64,000 nt of DNA from positions 124,001-188,000 of the forward strand of contig NZ_QVQT02000004.1 in NCBI RefSeq assembly GCF_003428625.2, given 5' to 3'. The translations under genes and the position numbers were made by a program. Positions 54,165-64,000 of the stretch are shown piece by piece. This DNA is from Paracidobacterium acidisoli. GTDB taxonomy: Bacteria > Acidobacteriota > Terriglobia > Terriglobales > Acidobacteriaceae. The notes under the pieces are model-generated. The model did no database searches. It worked only from the letters and a program-made list of their open reading frames with translations, and was not told the DNA's origin. Positions within the stretch are counted from its first letter, which is position 1. Each line of letters opens with the position of its first letter.

Positions 54165-55100
54165 ATGCCCGTCAAACCGGACTTCGCGACGCAGGCCTCG
54201 AGGCACACCCTCGGCTATGCCTCCTGCGCGCTCGCCGGATGCTTCTGGGGCATGGGCTTCTACTTCGGCAAAATCGCGCTCACCGAGCTCAGCGTCGGTC
54301 ACATGGTGCTCTACCGCTTCCTCTTTGCCTGCGCCGGCCTGCTGCCGGTGATGGGAGTGCCGCGCTTCACCCGCCGCCAGTGGATTCTGCTGCTGATTGC
54401 CTCCTTCCTCGGCATTCCGCTGCAGTTTCTTCTGCAGTTCTATGGACTGTCGCTTACCACCGTCAGCCACGCAGCGCTCATGGTCGGCACCATGCCCGTC
54501 ATCCTCGCCGTCGGCGCGACGATCTTCACGCACGAGCGTCTCGACCGCAAGGGATGGGCCGCGCTCTTCACCTCCACCTTCGGTGTTGCGCTCATCGTTC
54601 TCGGCGGCAGCCACGCAGCATCGGCCTCAGGAGACCACCCCACCCTCGCCGGCGACCTGCTCGTTATTCTCTCGCTCGTCATCGCTCTCGGCTGGCTTCT
54701 GCTGAATCAGCGGCTCATGGCCGAAGGCCAGTCCCCTCTCTCCGTCACCGCCTGGGGCCTGCTCACCGGAATGGTCATGCTCGCATTCTGGGTCGTGCTG
54801 CGCGACGGAGTCCCACCCATCCACGGCATCCATCTGCGCGTCTGGATCGCCGTCGCCGCCAGCGGTCTGCTCTGCACCGCCGCCAGCACACTGCTGTGGA
54901 ACTGGGGCATGCATCACGTTCCCGCCTCGCGTGCCGGAGTCTTCCTCAACATCGAGCCTGCTCTCGGCTCCATCCTCGGCGTCGAGCTCCTCGGCGACCG
55001 CCTCGGCCCCGGCGCATGGGTCGGAGGCGCCTGCATCATCGCCGCCGCCATCGTGCTCACCACCACCGGCCGTCCCGAACCGGAAACGCTGCTGCAGTAA
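54165..55100 (+). CDS. EamA/DMT family transporter
   Basis: A 311-residue drug/metabolite transporter with ten predicted helices in two EamA repeats (LAGCFWGMGFYFGKIALTEL in the first, LIVLGG; and VIALGWLLLNQRLMAEG in the second) and the usual AASTLLWNWGMHHVPASRAG and PALGSILGVELLGDRLGP near the end. Such proteins export amino acids, purines or other small metabolites; the substrate is not predictable. The start MPVKPDFATQASRHTLGYAS at 54165 fits. It is divergent from the dehydrogenase and its remnant neighbour, and the secretin gene lies 73 bp downstream. Confidence 0.88.
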   Translation: MPVKPDFATQASRHTLGYASCALAGCFWGMGFYFGKIALTELSVGHMVLYRFLFACAGLLPVMGVPRFTRRQWILLLIASFLGIPLQFLLQFYGLSLTTVSHAALMVGTMPVILAVGATIFTHERLDRKGWAALFTSTFGVALIVLGGSHAASASGDHPTLAGDLLVILSLVIALGWLLLNQRLMAEGQSPLSVTAWGLLTGMVMLAFWVVLRDGVPPIHGIHLRVWIAVAASGLLCTAASTLLWNWGMHHVPASRAGVFLNIEPALGSILGVELLGDRLGPGAWVGGACIIAAAIVLTTTGRPEPETLLQ

Positions 55101-55173
55101 CCCTGAGCGAACCCCACGCCTGCGGCGTCTTTCCAGTGGCCCACGGTATTCCCTCTGCATTTCCCGGAGACCC

Positions 55174-56853
55174 ATGAGCCGTCGTACGCCTGCACGATCC
55201 CTTGCACGATTCCTGTCGCGCCTGCTTCTTCCGCTGCTGTTGCTCGCTTTTACTTCTCTCTCTGCGTACGCCGGCTCATCCCTGTCGGCAAAACAACTTT
55301 ATAAAGACGGCCAGGCCGCGGAAAGCAGCGGCAGCATCACCGTTGCGTATGACGATTACCGCCAGGCCTGCGAGCAGGACCCGTCTGATCTCCGTTACCG
55401 GCTCGCCCGCGAGCGCACCCGCTCCGCCGCCGCTTCAGAATATGTGCGCGAAGGCGAAAAGCTGCGCGACGCGCACCACTCCGTCGACGCTCTCGTTCGC
55501 TTCTACAAGGCTCTTGAAATCGATCCCGCCAACGCCCTCGCCGATCGCGATGCCCGCAGCCTCGAAAAGGAGCTCACCCCCGGCAATGCCTCCGGCAGCA
55601 ATCTGCCGCCCTCGGAGACAGCCCCTCCGCCGCAGCTCAAGCTCACCTCCATCGAGCCGCTCACCCTGCACATGTTCGAGCAGAGTGACTCCGTCTACCG
55701 GGCCGTCGCCAAAACCGCCGGCATCAACGTGCTCTTCGATCCGCAGTACACACCCAAACGCATCGAAGTCGATCTTCGCAATGTGACGATCTACGAAGCG
55801 CTGCGCATCCTCGGTGATCTTTCAGACACCTTCTGGAAGCCGGTCACGCACGACACCATCTTTGTCGCCGCCAACACGCATGCCAAACGCCAGGCCTTCG
55901 AAGAGCAGGCCGTCCAGACCTTCTATCTCACCAACGTCGCCCAAAACACCGATCTCAACGACATCCAGACCGCGCTGCGCAATATGCTCGCCAACGCCCG
56001 CTTTTACGCCATCCCCAGCCAGAACGCCATCGTCATGCACGGCACCCCCGATGAGCTTCTGCTCGCAAAAACCCTAATCAACAGCCTCGATCAGCCAAAG
56101 CCCGAGGTCATCGTCGATATCACCGTCATGGAGGTCAGCCGCGATCTCACGCGTACCATCGGTCTCTCCCCGCCAACCTCGTTCTCCATCACCTCCGGCA
56201 CCTCGCAGACACTCAATCAGATCGCCCGCAGCTCGTCCTACAGCATCTCCATCGGCCAGGCCGCCGCCGATCTGCTTCTCTCCGACTCCGACACGCGCAT
56301 TCTGCAGAACCCGCGTCTGCGCGCCACCGACGGCCAGAAGGCCACCCTCAAAATCGGAGAGCGCCTGCCCGTCGCCACCGGCTCCTACTCCAGCACCGCC
56401 GCCGTCACTGGCGTCGAAACGCAGTTCCAGTACATCGACGTCGGCGTCAACATCGACATGACACCGACCATTCACACCAATCGCGATGTCACGCTCAAGC
56501 TCAGCGTCGAGGTTTCCTCGGAAGGAAATATCGAAACCATCGATGACGTAAGCGAGCCCATCATCAATCAGCAGAAGACCGAGCAGACCGTTCGTCTCAA
56601 AGATGGAGAGGTGAACCTCATCGCCGGCCTTGTGCAAAAGCAGACCAGCAAAACCGTCAGCGGCTGGCCCGGCCTCGGAGAATTCCCCCTGCTCAAATAC
56701 CTCTTCAGCACGCAGGAGCACGAAACAAAGAGTGACGAAATCATCTTCATGGTCGTCCCGCATATCGTGCGCGCAGGACGCGCAGGTCCGCCCGTTTCGC
56801 CTCAGATCGACACCGGTACAGGCACCGCGATTGACCTGCGGCGTCTTCAGTAG
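55174..56853 (+). CDS. secretin (type II secretion/type IV pilus family) with TPR-like N-terminus
   Basis: Outer-membrane pore of the GspD/PilQ family, 559 residues. It has a signal peptide (LLLPLLLLAFTSLSAYAG), a TPR-like segment (about 35-120), a STN/N0-type domain (KRIEVDLRNVTIYEALRIL), a KH-like N1 domain (TALRNMLANARFYAIPSQNA) and the C-terminal secretin barrel with VDITVMEVSR, RILQNPRLRATDGQKATLKI, VGVNIDMTPTIH and GEVNLIAGLVQKQ. No other T2SS or pilus gene is adjacent here, so it may belong to a scattered system. The ATG at 55174 (MSRRTPARSL) is chosen; the frame is open upstream inside the transporter gene. Confidence 0.9.
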   Translation: MSRRTPARSLARFLSRLLLPLLLLAFTSLSAYAGSSLSAKQLYKDGQAAESSGSITVAYDDYRQACEQDPSDLRYRLARERTRSAAASEYVREGEKLRDAHHSVDALVRFYKALEIDPANALADRDARSLEKELTPGNASGSNLPPSETAPPPQLKLTSIEPLTLHMFEQSDSVYRAVAKTAGINVLFDPQYTPKRIEVDLRNVTIYEALRILGDLSDTFWKPVTHDTIFVAANTHAKRQAFEEQAVQTFYLTNVAQNTDLNDIQTALRNMLANARFYAIPSQNAIVMHGTPDELLLAKTLINSLDQPKPEVIVDITVMEVSRDLTRTIGLSPPTSFSITSGTSQTLNQIARSSSYSISIGQAAADLLLSDSDTRILQNPRLRATDGQKATLKIGERLPVATGSYSSTAAVTGVETQFQYIDVGVNIDMTPTIHTNRDVTLKLSVEVSSEGNIETIDDVSEPIINQQKTEQTVRLKDGEVNLIAGLVQKQTSKTVSGWPGLGEFPLLKYLFSTQEHETKSDEIIFMVVPHIVRAGRAGPPVSPQIDTGTGTAIDLRRLQ

Positions 56854-56857
56854 AGTT

Positions 56858-57430
56858 TTATTTCGTCAGCGCTTCTTTGTCGTCGAACAGGCCCGTGGAT
56901 AAGCCGTCGAGACTGCGCATATTCTTCCGGCGGCGATACTCCTCGAGACCTTCGTCGCCCTTCGCTTCGGCCCAGCGCGCAAGCGTATTCCGCTCTCCTG
57001 CGTAGGTGAAAAACGGTACCCCATATCCGCATGAGGTCTGCACCAGATCGACATCCAGCACCACGATCTGGCGTGCACCGGTCATCTCTTTGCCATCGAA
57101 ATTCGATGCCAGCAGCGCGGCGTACTCCGCGGTGCCCCGTCGCAGACTTCGCCCACGCCCATACAGACGCAGAATGGTCGGCGCACCCTCGAGCGCACAG
57201 AACATCAGCGTGAGCCGGCCGTCGATTCGCAGATGAGCCGACGTTTCGCTGCCGCTTCCAGTCAGATCGAGATATGCAGCCGCATGATCGCTCAGAATGC
57301 GCAGCGAATCGGTCCCTCGCGGCGACACATTGATACGGCTGTCTGCCGTGGCGGAGGCGGCGAAAAAAATCCGCTGGCGCTCGATGAACTCACGATGCGC
57401 AGGCTCAATCGAGGAAAATTGCTTGCCCAT
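56858..57430 (-). CDS. pyridoxamine 5'-phosphate oxidase family (FMN-binding split barrel) protein
   Basis: A 190-residue flavin-binding split-barrel protein (PNPOx-like). The N-terminal part (HREFIERQRIFFAASATADS, RINVSPRGTDSLRIL) and the GSGSETSAHLRIDGRLTLMF segment follow the pattern of small PNPOx-fold enzymes, which reduce F420, haem or flavin substrates, or serve as general stress proteins. True pyridoxamine oxidase is unlikely because the sequence is short and lacks the PLP-binding Arg-rich motif. AGGAG lies eight bases before the ATG at 57430 (MGKQFSSIEP). Its end is 5 bp from the convergent secretin gene. Confidence 0.82.
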   Translation of the reverse strand: MGKQFSSIEPAHREFIERQRIFFAASATADSRINVSPRGTDSLRILSDHAAAYLDLTGSGSETSAHLRIDGRLTLMFCALEGAPTILRLYGRGRSLRRGTAEYAALLASNFDGKEMTGARQIVVLDVDLVQTSCGYGVPFFTYAGERNTLARWAEAKGDEGLEEYRRRKNMRSLDGLSTGLFDDKEALTK

Positions 57431-57484
57431 GAGCGAATCTCCTGAAGTCAATTATAGGAAAGACGCTGGAGCTTTATCCCGGTC

Positions 57485-58621
57485 TCACAGCTCCATCGCG
57501 TACTGCTGCGATGCTTCGCCGGGCTGGCCGGCCTTCGGCTCGCTTGCCAGCTCCTGCACCAGCCGTTCCAGCACCAGCCGTTTGTCTGCAGGCTGCGAGC
57601 GCAGCTCCAGATCGGCCTTCGCAATCAGCCGCAGCGCCCGCGTCAGCTCGCGTCGCGATTTATACCGGCGAGCCTGTCGAATCAGATCATCGGCGGCAAA
57701 TGGAGGCATGCGGAATCCCTGCCACAGCGCCTGCCAGATCGCGCGCGAGTCACGCACGTTCTTTTCGAGAATCACCAGCATCTGCCGGAACGTGCGCGCC
57801 AGCATGTACAAATGCCCGATCGCCGAATCCTCTCCGCCGTCAGAAGCATTCAGCAGGCCATGCAGCAGCGCCAGCGCGCGCGCCTTGTCTTTGGCGGAAA
57901 TCGCGTCGGTCAGCTCATAGAGAGAGCGTTGCTTCGCCGCCAGCACCATTGTCTCCACGTCGCCCAGCGTCACATGACGTTTCGCGCCCGTATATAGCAG
58001 CAGCTTCTCGAATTCGCTGGCGATCAGCATCATGTCCGCGCCCAGCGCATCCGTCAGCTCGCGCGCCGCATCCGCATCGAACTGCACCTCCTGCCGCTTC
58101 GCCTCCGAGGTAATCCAGCGCAGTGCGTCCGCCTCGTCCACGCGCGCCAGCTCCACCACGCCGCACCACTCGCCCAGCGTTTCGCGAATGCGCTCGTAGC
58201 GGTTTTTATCTTCCATATCCATGCGCCGCGGATCGGAAGGAATCCGGATATGGTCTGCAACAAACAGCACCAAAGCCTGCGGATTCGGAGAGCGGAAATA
58301 CGCATCGATCGCCGCAAACTCTTCTTTCTTCGCGCCGCGTGTGTACAGGGTTTTGAGGTTGCGCACAAAGAGCACCTGAAAGGGCGCCATCAGTGACGGT
58401 GTCCGCGCGCGATCCAGCGCCTCGAAAATATTCGTCTCCGCCAGATCCAGATCGGAGAGGCAGAAATCTCGCAGCTCCTGCGGAACCAGCGCCTCCAGTA
58501 CGGCACGGCGGCAGCGCTCGTAGAGAAAGATCTCGTCTCCGGCCAGCACATATCCAGGCCGAAGTGCATTCCCGCGCACTTCGTTCAGAAAGCGCTCTGT
58601 CGACGCAAAGCCCGCGCCCAT
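57485..58621 (-). CDS. holA: DNA polymerase III subunit delta
   Basis: Clamp-loader subunit that opens the beta clamp. The 378-residue protein shows the HolA pattern: an N-terminal AAA+-like part with no functional P-loop (YVLAGDEIFLYERCRRAVLE), PFQVLFVRNLKTLY, a middle segment HIRIPSDPRR, and the C-terminal collar ISAKDKARALALLHGLLNAS with HLYMLARTFRQMLVILE and KADLELRS. Start MGAGFASTERFLNEVRG at 58621. It follows lptE in the same direction with a 71-bp gap, an order seen in other Gram-negative bacteria. Confidence 0.9.
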   Translation of the reverse strand: MGAGFASTERFLNEVRGNALRPGYVLAGDEIFLYERCRRAVLEALVPQELRDFCLSDLDLAETNIFEALDRARTPSLMAPFQVLFVRNLKTLYTRGAKKEEFAAIDAYFRSPNPQALVLFVADHIRIPSDPRRMDMEDKNRYERIRETLGEWCGVVELARVDEADALRWITSEAKRQEVQFDADAARELTDALGADMMLIASEFEKLLLYTGAKRHVTLGDVETMVLAAKQRSLYELTDAISAKDKARALALLHGLLNASDGGEDSAIGHLYMLARTFRQMLVILEKNVRDSRAIWQALWQGFRMPPFAADDLIRQARRYKSRRELTRALRLIAKADLELRSQPADKRLVLERLVQELASEPKAGQPGEASQQYAMEL

Positions 58622-58692
58622 TCAGCAGCCCTCCGCAGAGATGCCTTCCGGCAATGCATGCCGCAGCTTCGGCCGGAAATCAGGCATTCGCA

Positions 58693-59226
58693 TCAAAAGG
58701 ACTCCAGAATATCGGACACCGCAGCCTCGGCGAAATCGCGCGACAGCCTTCGCGTCGCGGCAGAATCCTCCTGGATGAAGCTCGCCAGGTTGGTCGTCTC
58801 CTGATACTGCTGCCGGAAGACATACGACCCGTTCTGATACAGCACCCGATGCTCTCGATCCGTCAGCGTCAGCTTCGCCGTGATCGTGATCAGAAAGCTC
58901 GAGGATTCGCCGGTCGTGTTGTTATAGGTCAGCGGAGTCACCTGATAGCCGATGATAGTGCCCTTCAGCGTCGCGTCCGCAGCGGCGTCATCGTTCGTGA
59001 CGATGTGATACGAAGTACGGGTATTGAACTCGCGGATCACCGCTTCTGTAAATGCAATCTCCGTATGATACGACTGCGTATTATTCCGGAACGAAGGAAT
59101 CGCCAGGGTGTGCACCGTCTGCGGAAGATGCACCGCCGAATTGACGGTGTGATAGCCGCAGCCGCTGATAACCATCAGGCAAAAGAGCAGACAGGCGGAG
59201 GGCGCCACAGCGCGGACACGATGCAT
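58693..59226 (-). CDS. lptE: LPS-assembly lipoprotein LptE
   Basis: Outer-membrane lipoprotein that plugs the LptD barrel and helps place lipopolysaccharide on the cell surface. The 177-residue protein has a lipoprotein signal with the lipobox VISGCGYH (Cys near residue 23) and the short GYHT...LPQTVHTLAIPSFRN start of the family, then ITEAVIREFNTRTSYHIV-like and GTIIGYQVTPLTYNN segments. Sequence similarity in this family is weak, so the call rests on lipobox, length, context next to holA and the typical TDREHRVLYQNGSYVFRQQY tail. It is preceded by a terminator of the ftsH gene. Confidence 0.82.
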   Translation of the reverse strand: MHRVRAVAPSACLLFCLMVISGCGYHTVNSAVHLPQTVHTLAIPSFRNNTQSYHTEIAFTEAVIREFNTRTSYHIVTNDDAAADATLKGTIIGYQVTPLTYNNTTGESSSFLITITAKLTLTDREHRVLYQNGSYVFRQQYQETTNLASFIQEDSAATRRLSRDFAEAAVSDILESF

Positions 59227-59274
59227 TCTGGAGTTATTCTCGCAGAAATGACCGGTATCGCTTCCGCAAAAAAG

Positions 59275-59302
59275 AACAGGCAGCCCGTCGGGGCTGCCTG
59301 TT
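59275..59302 (-). terminator. Rho-independent terminator after ftsH
   Basis: AACAGGCAGCCC and GGGCTGCCTGTT are perfect 12-bp arms around a GTCG loop, 16 bases beyond the ftsH stop codon on the minus strand. Read on the minus strand the 3' flank is CTTTTTTGCG, a T-run. Confidence 0.9.
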
Positions 59303-59317
59303 TGTCATGATCGGCGG

Positions 59318-61234
<1,917 letters not shown>

Positions 61235-61463
61235 GTAGGGAAACCTCTTTTTTCTCGTGCGTCACAACAGACCGTATGGAGGAAGTCCATTTCGCGGCCC
61301 CGGTCCCGACTCCGGCCTCAGGCTCGCCGCTTCACATCGGCCCTCATGCATTAGACGTTACAAAGGGAGCGAACGAAGCATCAAACCTTGATGCAGGACA
61401 AAAACTGCTCCCCGTCAACCGAACGCCGTTCACGCATTCTTCATTCTACCCTGCACCGGCACA
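61235..61463 (-). promoter_or_regulatory. ftsH upstream region with inverted repeat and candidate promoter
   Basis: No gene is present. GCATCAA and TTGATGC (61378-61384 and 61388-61394) are perfect 7-bp arms around ACC. On the minus strand TTGATG (61379-61384) could be a -35 box with TAACGT (61355-61360) as a -10 box 18 bp away. The half-site of the repeat thus overlaps the candidate -35 box. Assignment is tentative. Confidence 0.35.
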
Positions 61464-62876
61464 TCAGGGGAGGGATTCGTTCTGCCCCTTTCGCGCAGCC
61501 GGCTCCCCCGTTTCTTCCATAATGCGAAACGGAACCGACGGATCGGGCTCCAGCGTTACATCCTTCATCCAGACGATCTTCCCCTGCCATTCCACCAGCG
61601 GCCAGTTGCGCCGCTCCGCGGCATCCACGCGCAAACGCTCAAAGATCTCCTTTAACGGACGCGGCCCGTGCGTGTACCGCATATACACACGGTCCCCCGG
61701 CTTCGGAGCCCGAAGCCTCGCCATCGTTGCCGGACCCGCCTCATCCCCGGCCAGCGTCGCCGTCAGGCTCAGCTTCCACTTCTCCACCCTCAGCGTCCCC
61801 GGAATCCTCAGCTCCAGCTCCGGCAGCGCCTCCTGATCCTCGCCCGCGGCGGCTTTCCGCTCCAGCCGCAGCTCCCGCAGCGTCCTCTCTGCCATCAGGC
61901 CCTCGCCGAGCATCTCCCGCCGCGCCCGGCCCGACGGCAAAGACGGCTCGCACAGTGCCATAAGCCGCTCCGTCTGCCCGAAGTTCAACTCGTACCCCAG
62001 TCCGGCCGCCGCCGCCCGCACCACACGCCGCCGCATCGCACCATCGAGCGCCCGCAACCGCTCCACTTCCATGCCCACGGTGCCTTCATCCGGATGCGTC
62101 GAAACCGCCCGTCCCCCGCCTCGCACCGCTCTTCCAGGCAGCACCAGCCCCGGCAAAATGCGCTTCAGCTCCGTCTCCCAGTAGGCCTCTTCCTCGCGCG
62201 CAATTGATGCCATATGCGCTAACTGGCTTTTAATCTGCGGGTTATATCCCTCCATCTGCGGCAGCAGCTCATGCCGGACGCGGTTCCGGGTAAACGCCGT
62301 GTCCCGGTTCGACAGATCTTCCCGCCACTCCTGCCCCGTCGCTCGCAGCCATCCCTCAATCTCCGTCCGCCTTACCTCCAGCAGCGGCCGCAGGATGAAC
62401 CCTCCCGGGTACTGAACCCGCGGATGAATCCCCCCCAGGCCTTCCGTCCACGCTCCCCGCAGCAGCTTCTGCACCACGGTCTCCGCCTGATCATCCAGCG
62501 TATGCGCCGTCGCCACCGCGTCCATCTCTTCCGCCGCCAGCAGCTCCCGAAACCACCCATAGCGCAGATTCCGCGCTGCCTCTTCCAGCGTCTCGCCCCG
62601 CTCCTTCGCCACCACAGGTACCTGCACGTGATGCAGCCGGAAAGCCAGCCCCAGCCGCCCGGCCAGCGCCGCCACAAACTCCGCATCCATCTCTGCGTCC
62701 GCCTCCCGCATGCCGTGGTGCACATGCAGAACCGTGAGCACCAGCCCCGCCTCCGAAGCCGCACCCGCCAGCAGCCGCAGCAGAGCTACAGAATCCGCGC
62801 CGCCGGAAACAGCAACCCCCAGCCGCATCCCTGGCCTCAAAAATCTCCGATCGAACGCTGGTGCCTCGCCGCTCAT
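61464..62876 (-). CDS. tilS: tRNA(Ile)-lysidine synthetase
   Basis: Converts the C34 wobble base of the AUA-reading tRNA(Ile) to lysidine with lysine and ATP. The protein is 470 residues with the N-terminal PP-loop VAVSGGADSVALLRLL, the HHGMREADAEMDAEF segment, TAHTLDDQAETVVQKLLRGA, and the EDLSNRDTAFTRNRVRHELLP stretch, all characteristic. A long C-terminal part (about 230-470) contains the usual substrate-binding and TilS_C-type domains. The ATG at 62876 (MSGEAPAFDRR) follows AAAGGG; an ATG seven codons upstream (62897) is an alternative. The gene overlaps no neighbour and is divergent from the GNAT gene. Confidence 0.94.
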   Translation of the reverse strand: MSGEAPAFDRRFLRPGMRLGVAVSGGADSVALLRLLAGAASEAGLVLTVLHVHHGMREADAEMDAEFVAALAGRLGLAFRLHHVQVPVVAKERGETLEEAARNLRYGWFRELLAAEEMDAVATAHTLDDQAETVVQKLLRGAWTEGLGGIHPRVQYPGGFILRPLLEVRRTEIEGWLRATGQEWREDLSNRDTAFTRNRVRHELLPQMEGYNPQIKSQLAHMASIAREEEAYWETELKRILPGLVLPGRAVRGGGRAVSTHPDEGTVGMEVERLRALDGAMRRRVVRAAAAGLGYELNFGQTERLMALCEPSLPSGRARREMLGEGLMAERTLRELRLERKAAAGEDQEALPELELRIPGTLRVEKWKLSLTATLAGDEAGPATMARLRAPKPGDRVYMRYTHGPRPLKEIFERLRVDAAERRNWPLVEWQGKIVWMKDVTLEPDPSVPFRIMEETGEPAARKGQNESLP

Positions 62877-62974
62877 CGAGCCCTTTCGATCCCCCATCCA
62901 TCCCCAAAGGCCGTGGAAACTACCCTGCTCAGTGCAATCCGACCCCGGTCCCGAACGTAGATAATAATGCCCTG

Positions 62975-63469
62975 ATGACAGATTCGTTCGCCACGCGTTT
63001 CGCTCTGCCCTCCGATGCCGCCCTCATCAGCCGCCATCGCCGTCTTATGTTTGCGGACGCCGGACTCGGCACCAGCTCCGATCTCGCGCGCATGGAGCAG
63101 TCTCACGAGCGCTGGGTCGCGCAGCGTATTCAGGATGGCGCCTACATCGGCTGGCTCATCGAAGATCGCAGCCTCGAAAGAGAGCGCCCTGCCGTCGCCG
63201 CCAGTGCCGGCATGCTTCTCCTCGACTGGCCCCCGCATCCCCTCGATCCCGAGGGCTCACAGCGCGCTTATCTGCTCAATGTCTTCGTCGAGCCGGAGTA
63301 CCGCCGTCAGCGCCTGGGCCATTCTCTGATCCAGCTCGCGCTCGCCGAGGCGCAACGTCGCGGGATTCGCGTCACCGCTCTCCATGCAACGGAAAAGGGA
63401 CGTTACCTGTATGAAATCCTTGGATTCAAAACGACAAATGAGATGCACTTCCACGCGCCCGAGGTCTGA
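62975..63469 (+). CDS. GNAT family N-acetyltransferase
   Basis: Transfers an acetyl group from acetyl-CoA to an amino group. The 164-residue protein has the GNAT fold: beta-strand 4 with AYLLNVFVEPEYRRQRLGHS, in which RRQRLG is the acetyl-CoA-binding motif A (Q/R-x-x-G-x-G/A-like), followed by LIQLALAEAQRRGI and the C-terminal HATEKGRYLYEILGFK with the Tyr that may act as acid. The substrate cannot be deduced. The ATG at 62975 (MTDSFATRFALPSDAA) is chosen; longer versions enter the upstream region of tilS. It is convergent with the CDP-alcohol phosphatidyltransferase gene, 12 bp apart. Confidence 0.9.
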   Translation: MTDSFATRFALPSDAALISRHRRLMFADAGLGTSSDLARMEQSHERWVAQRIQDGAYIGWLIEDRSLERERPAVAASAGMLLLDWPPHPLDPEGSQRAYLLNVFVEPEYRRQRLGHSLIQLALAEAQRRGIRVTALHATEKGRYLYEILGFKTTNEMHFHAPEV

Positions 63470-63481
63470 TCCGGCAGGCGT

Positions 63482-64000
63482 CTAAGCGTGCGGAGCCGTA
63501 TGCGCCGGAAGCTCCGCGCCATGCTCCTGCGCCGAACCGGATTCGCGCTGCGCCCGAATCTCCCTCAGAACCAGCGGCTTCGTGTCGGCCACCGGAGCCA
63601 TATCGCGGGTCATCACGTAGGTATAGCGAATGCGGTGGATCACCGTGATCGTCGAGATCACGGCAAGCACCCACAGCACCGGCGCCATCGCTCCCCAGCG
63701 GTCGAACAGTGCGCCCAGAATAATCAGCACGATCCGCTCCGGCCGCTCCATAAAGCCCACCTTGCACTGGCCGATCAGCGCCTCGGCCCTTGCCCGGGTA
63801 TAACTCACCATCAGCGACGTGATCATCACAAACGCCGCCAGAAAGACATAGAACAAACGATTTCCGCGGGCGTAAAAGACCAGCAGACCGAAGAACAGCA
63901 CGACATCGGAGTAGCGGTCGATCACCGAATCGAAGAACGCGCCGAAGACGGTCACCTGCTTCGTCTGCCGCGCCACCCGGCCGTCGACCATATCGAAGAT
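63482..64000 (-). CDS. CDP-alcohol phosphatidyltransferase, 5' end cut by window edge
   Basis: Integral-membrane enzyme that joins a CDP-lipid to an alcohol in phospholipid synthesis. The frame runs out of the window. The visible part begins with the catalytic motif DMVDGRVARQTKQVTVFGAF and FDSVIDRYSD, that is D-x2-DG-x2-AR-x8-G-x3-D-x3-D, with all four Asp present, then three or four helices. The N-terminal helices lie outside the window. It may be PgsA-type, phosphatidylserine-type or phosphatidylinositol-phosphate-type; the alcohol cannot be decided. A polar C-terminal tail ends at TAG, 63482-63484. Confidence 0.92.
   Translation of the reverse strand: MFDMVDGRVARQTKQVTVFGAFFDSVIDRYSDVVLFFGLLVFYARGNRLFYVFLAAFVMITSLMVSYTRARAEALIGQCKVGFMERPERIVLIILGALFDRWGAMAPVLWVLAVISTITVIHRIRYTYVMTRDMAPVADTKPLVLREIRAQRESGSAQEHGAELPAHTAPHA

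Noticed and set aside
54239-55177. 312-codon Arg/His-rich frame overlapping the EamA transporter
   Set aside because: Same-strand shadow frame, with composition typical of a +2 reading of GC-rich coding DNA.

Overview
The window is a compact, GC-rich bacterial chromosome segment with no rRNA, tRNA, CRISPR array or intact insertion sequence that I could recognise. The gene set suggests a member of the Acidobacteria (Acidobacteriaceae/Terriglobia-like): a secreted cytochrome of the reaction-centre-cytochrome type, TPR-glycosyltransferase fusions, many secreted peptidases and hydrolases, an NodT-type RND pump, and short dispersed repeats of the 'ctctgtggtgaaa' kind. This assignment is inferred from gene content and style, not from a marker gene comparison.

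Layout. 1-5.6 kb: the 3' end of an L-serine dehydratase gene, a methyltransferase, a thiolase, a CPBP protease, a self-contained minigene for a 22-residue Lys/Ala peptide, and rsmE. 5.6-13.7 kb (minus strand): the heat-shock set hrcA-grpE-dnaJ, a TPR-glycosyltransferase and gyrA. 13.7-18.7 kb is the most accessory-looking part: a Fic protein with an AT-rich palindromic upstream region, a membrane protein followed by an in-frame amber codon and 55 open codons, an orphan phage/contractile-injection tail-tube protein, and a secreted GH47 alpha-mannosidase. 18.7-32.8 kb: acid-resistance-type decarboxylase, ruvB, a TMEM175-like channel, galU, a DUF885 protein, hemL, a polysaccharide deacetylase, a deoxynucleoside kinase, a dihaem cytochrome, a methyladenine glycosylase, a peroxiredoxin, and a repeat-bearing exported protein.

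32.8-48.7 kb is almost all minus strand. It holds a complete tripartite RND efflux operon, then a three-gene set (HAD-UbiA fusion, DprE1-like oxidase, DprE2-like reductase) that matches the mycobacterial route from prenyl phosphate and PRPP to prenyl-phospho-arabinose. This is followed by glycogen phosphorylase, galactokinase, an aldose-1-epimerase-like protein and an aromatic-type amino acid decarboxylase. 48.7-64 kb: cold-shock protein, GDSL hydrolase, M13 peptidase, formaldehyde dehydrogenase, a GlcG/HbpS-type gene remnant, an EamA transporter, a secretin, a PNPOx-fold protein, holA-lptE, ftsH, tilS, a GNAT acetyltransferase and a CDP-alcohol phosphatidyltransferase cut by the right edge.

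Most is housekeeping. The observations I rate highest are: the structured 22-residue lysine-rich minigene (promoter, two 5'-UTR hairpins, RBS, terminator); the decaprenyl-phospho-arabinose-like cluster whose DprE1 has Ala at the position of the inhibitor-reactive Cys; the amber codon with a protein-like continuation; the orphan tail-tube gene; and the decayed GlcG/HbpS fragment. I saw no obvious multi-gene novel defence or biosynthetic system.
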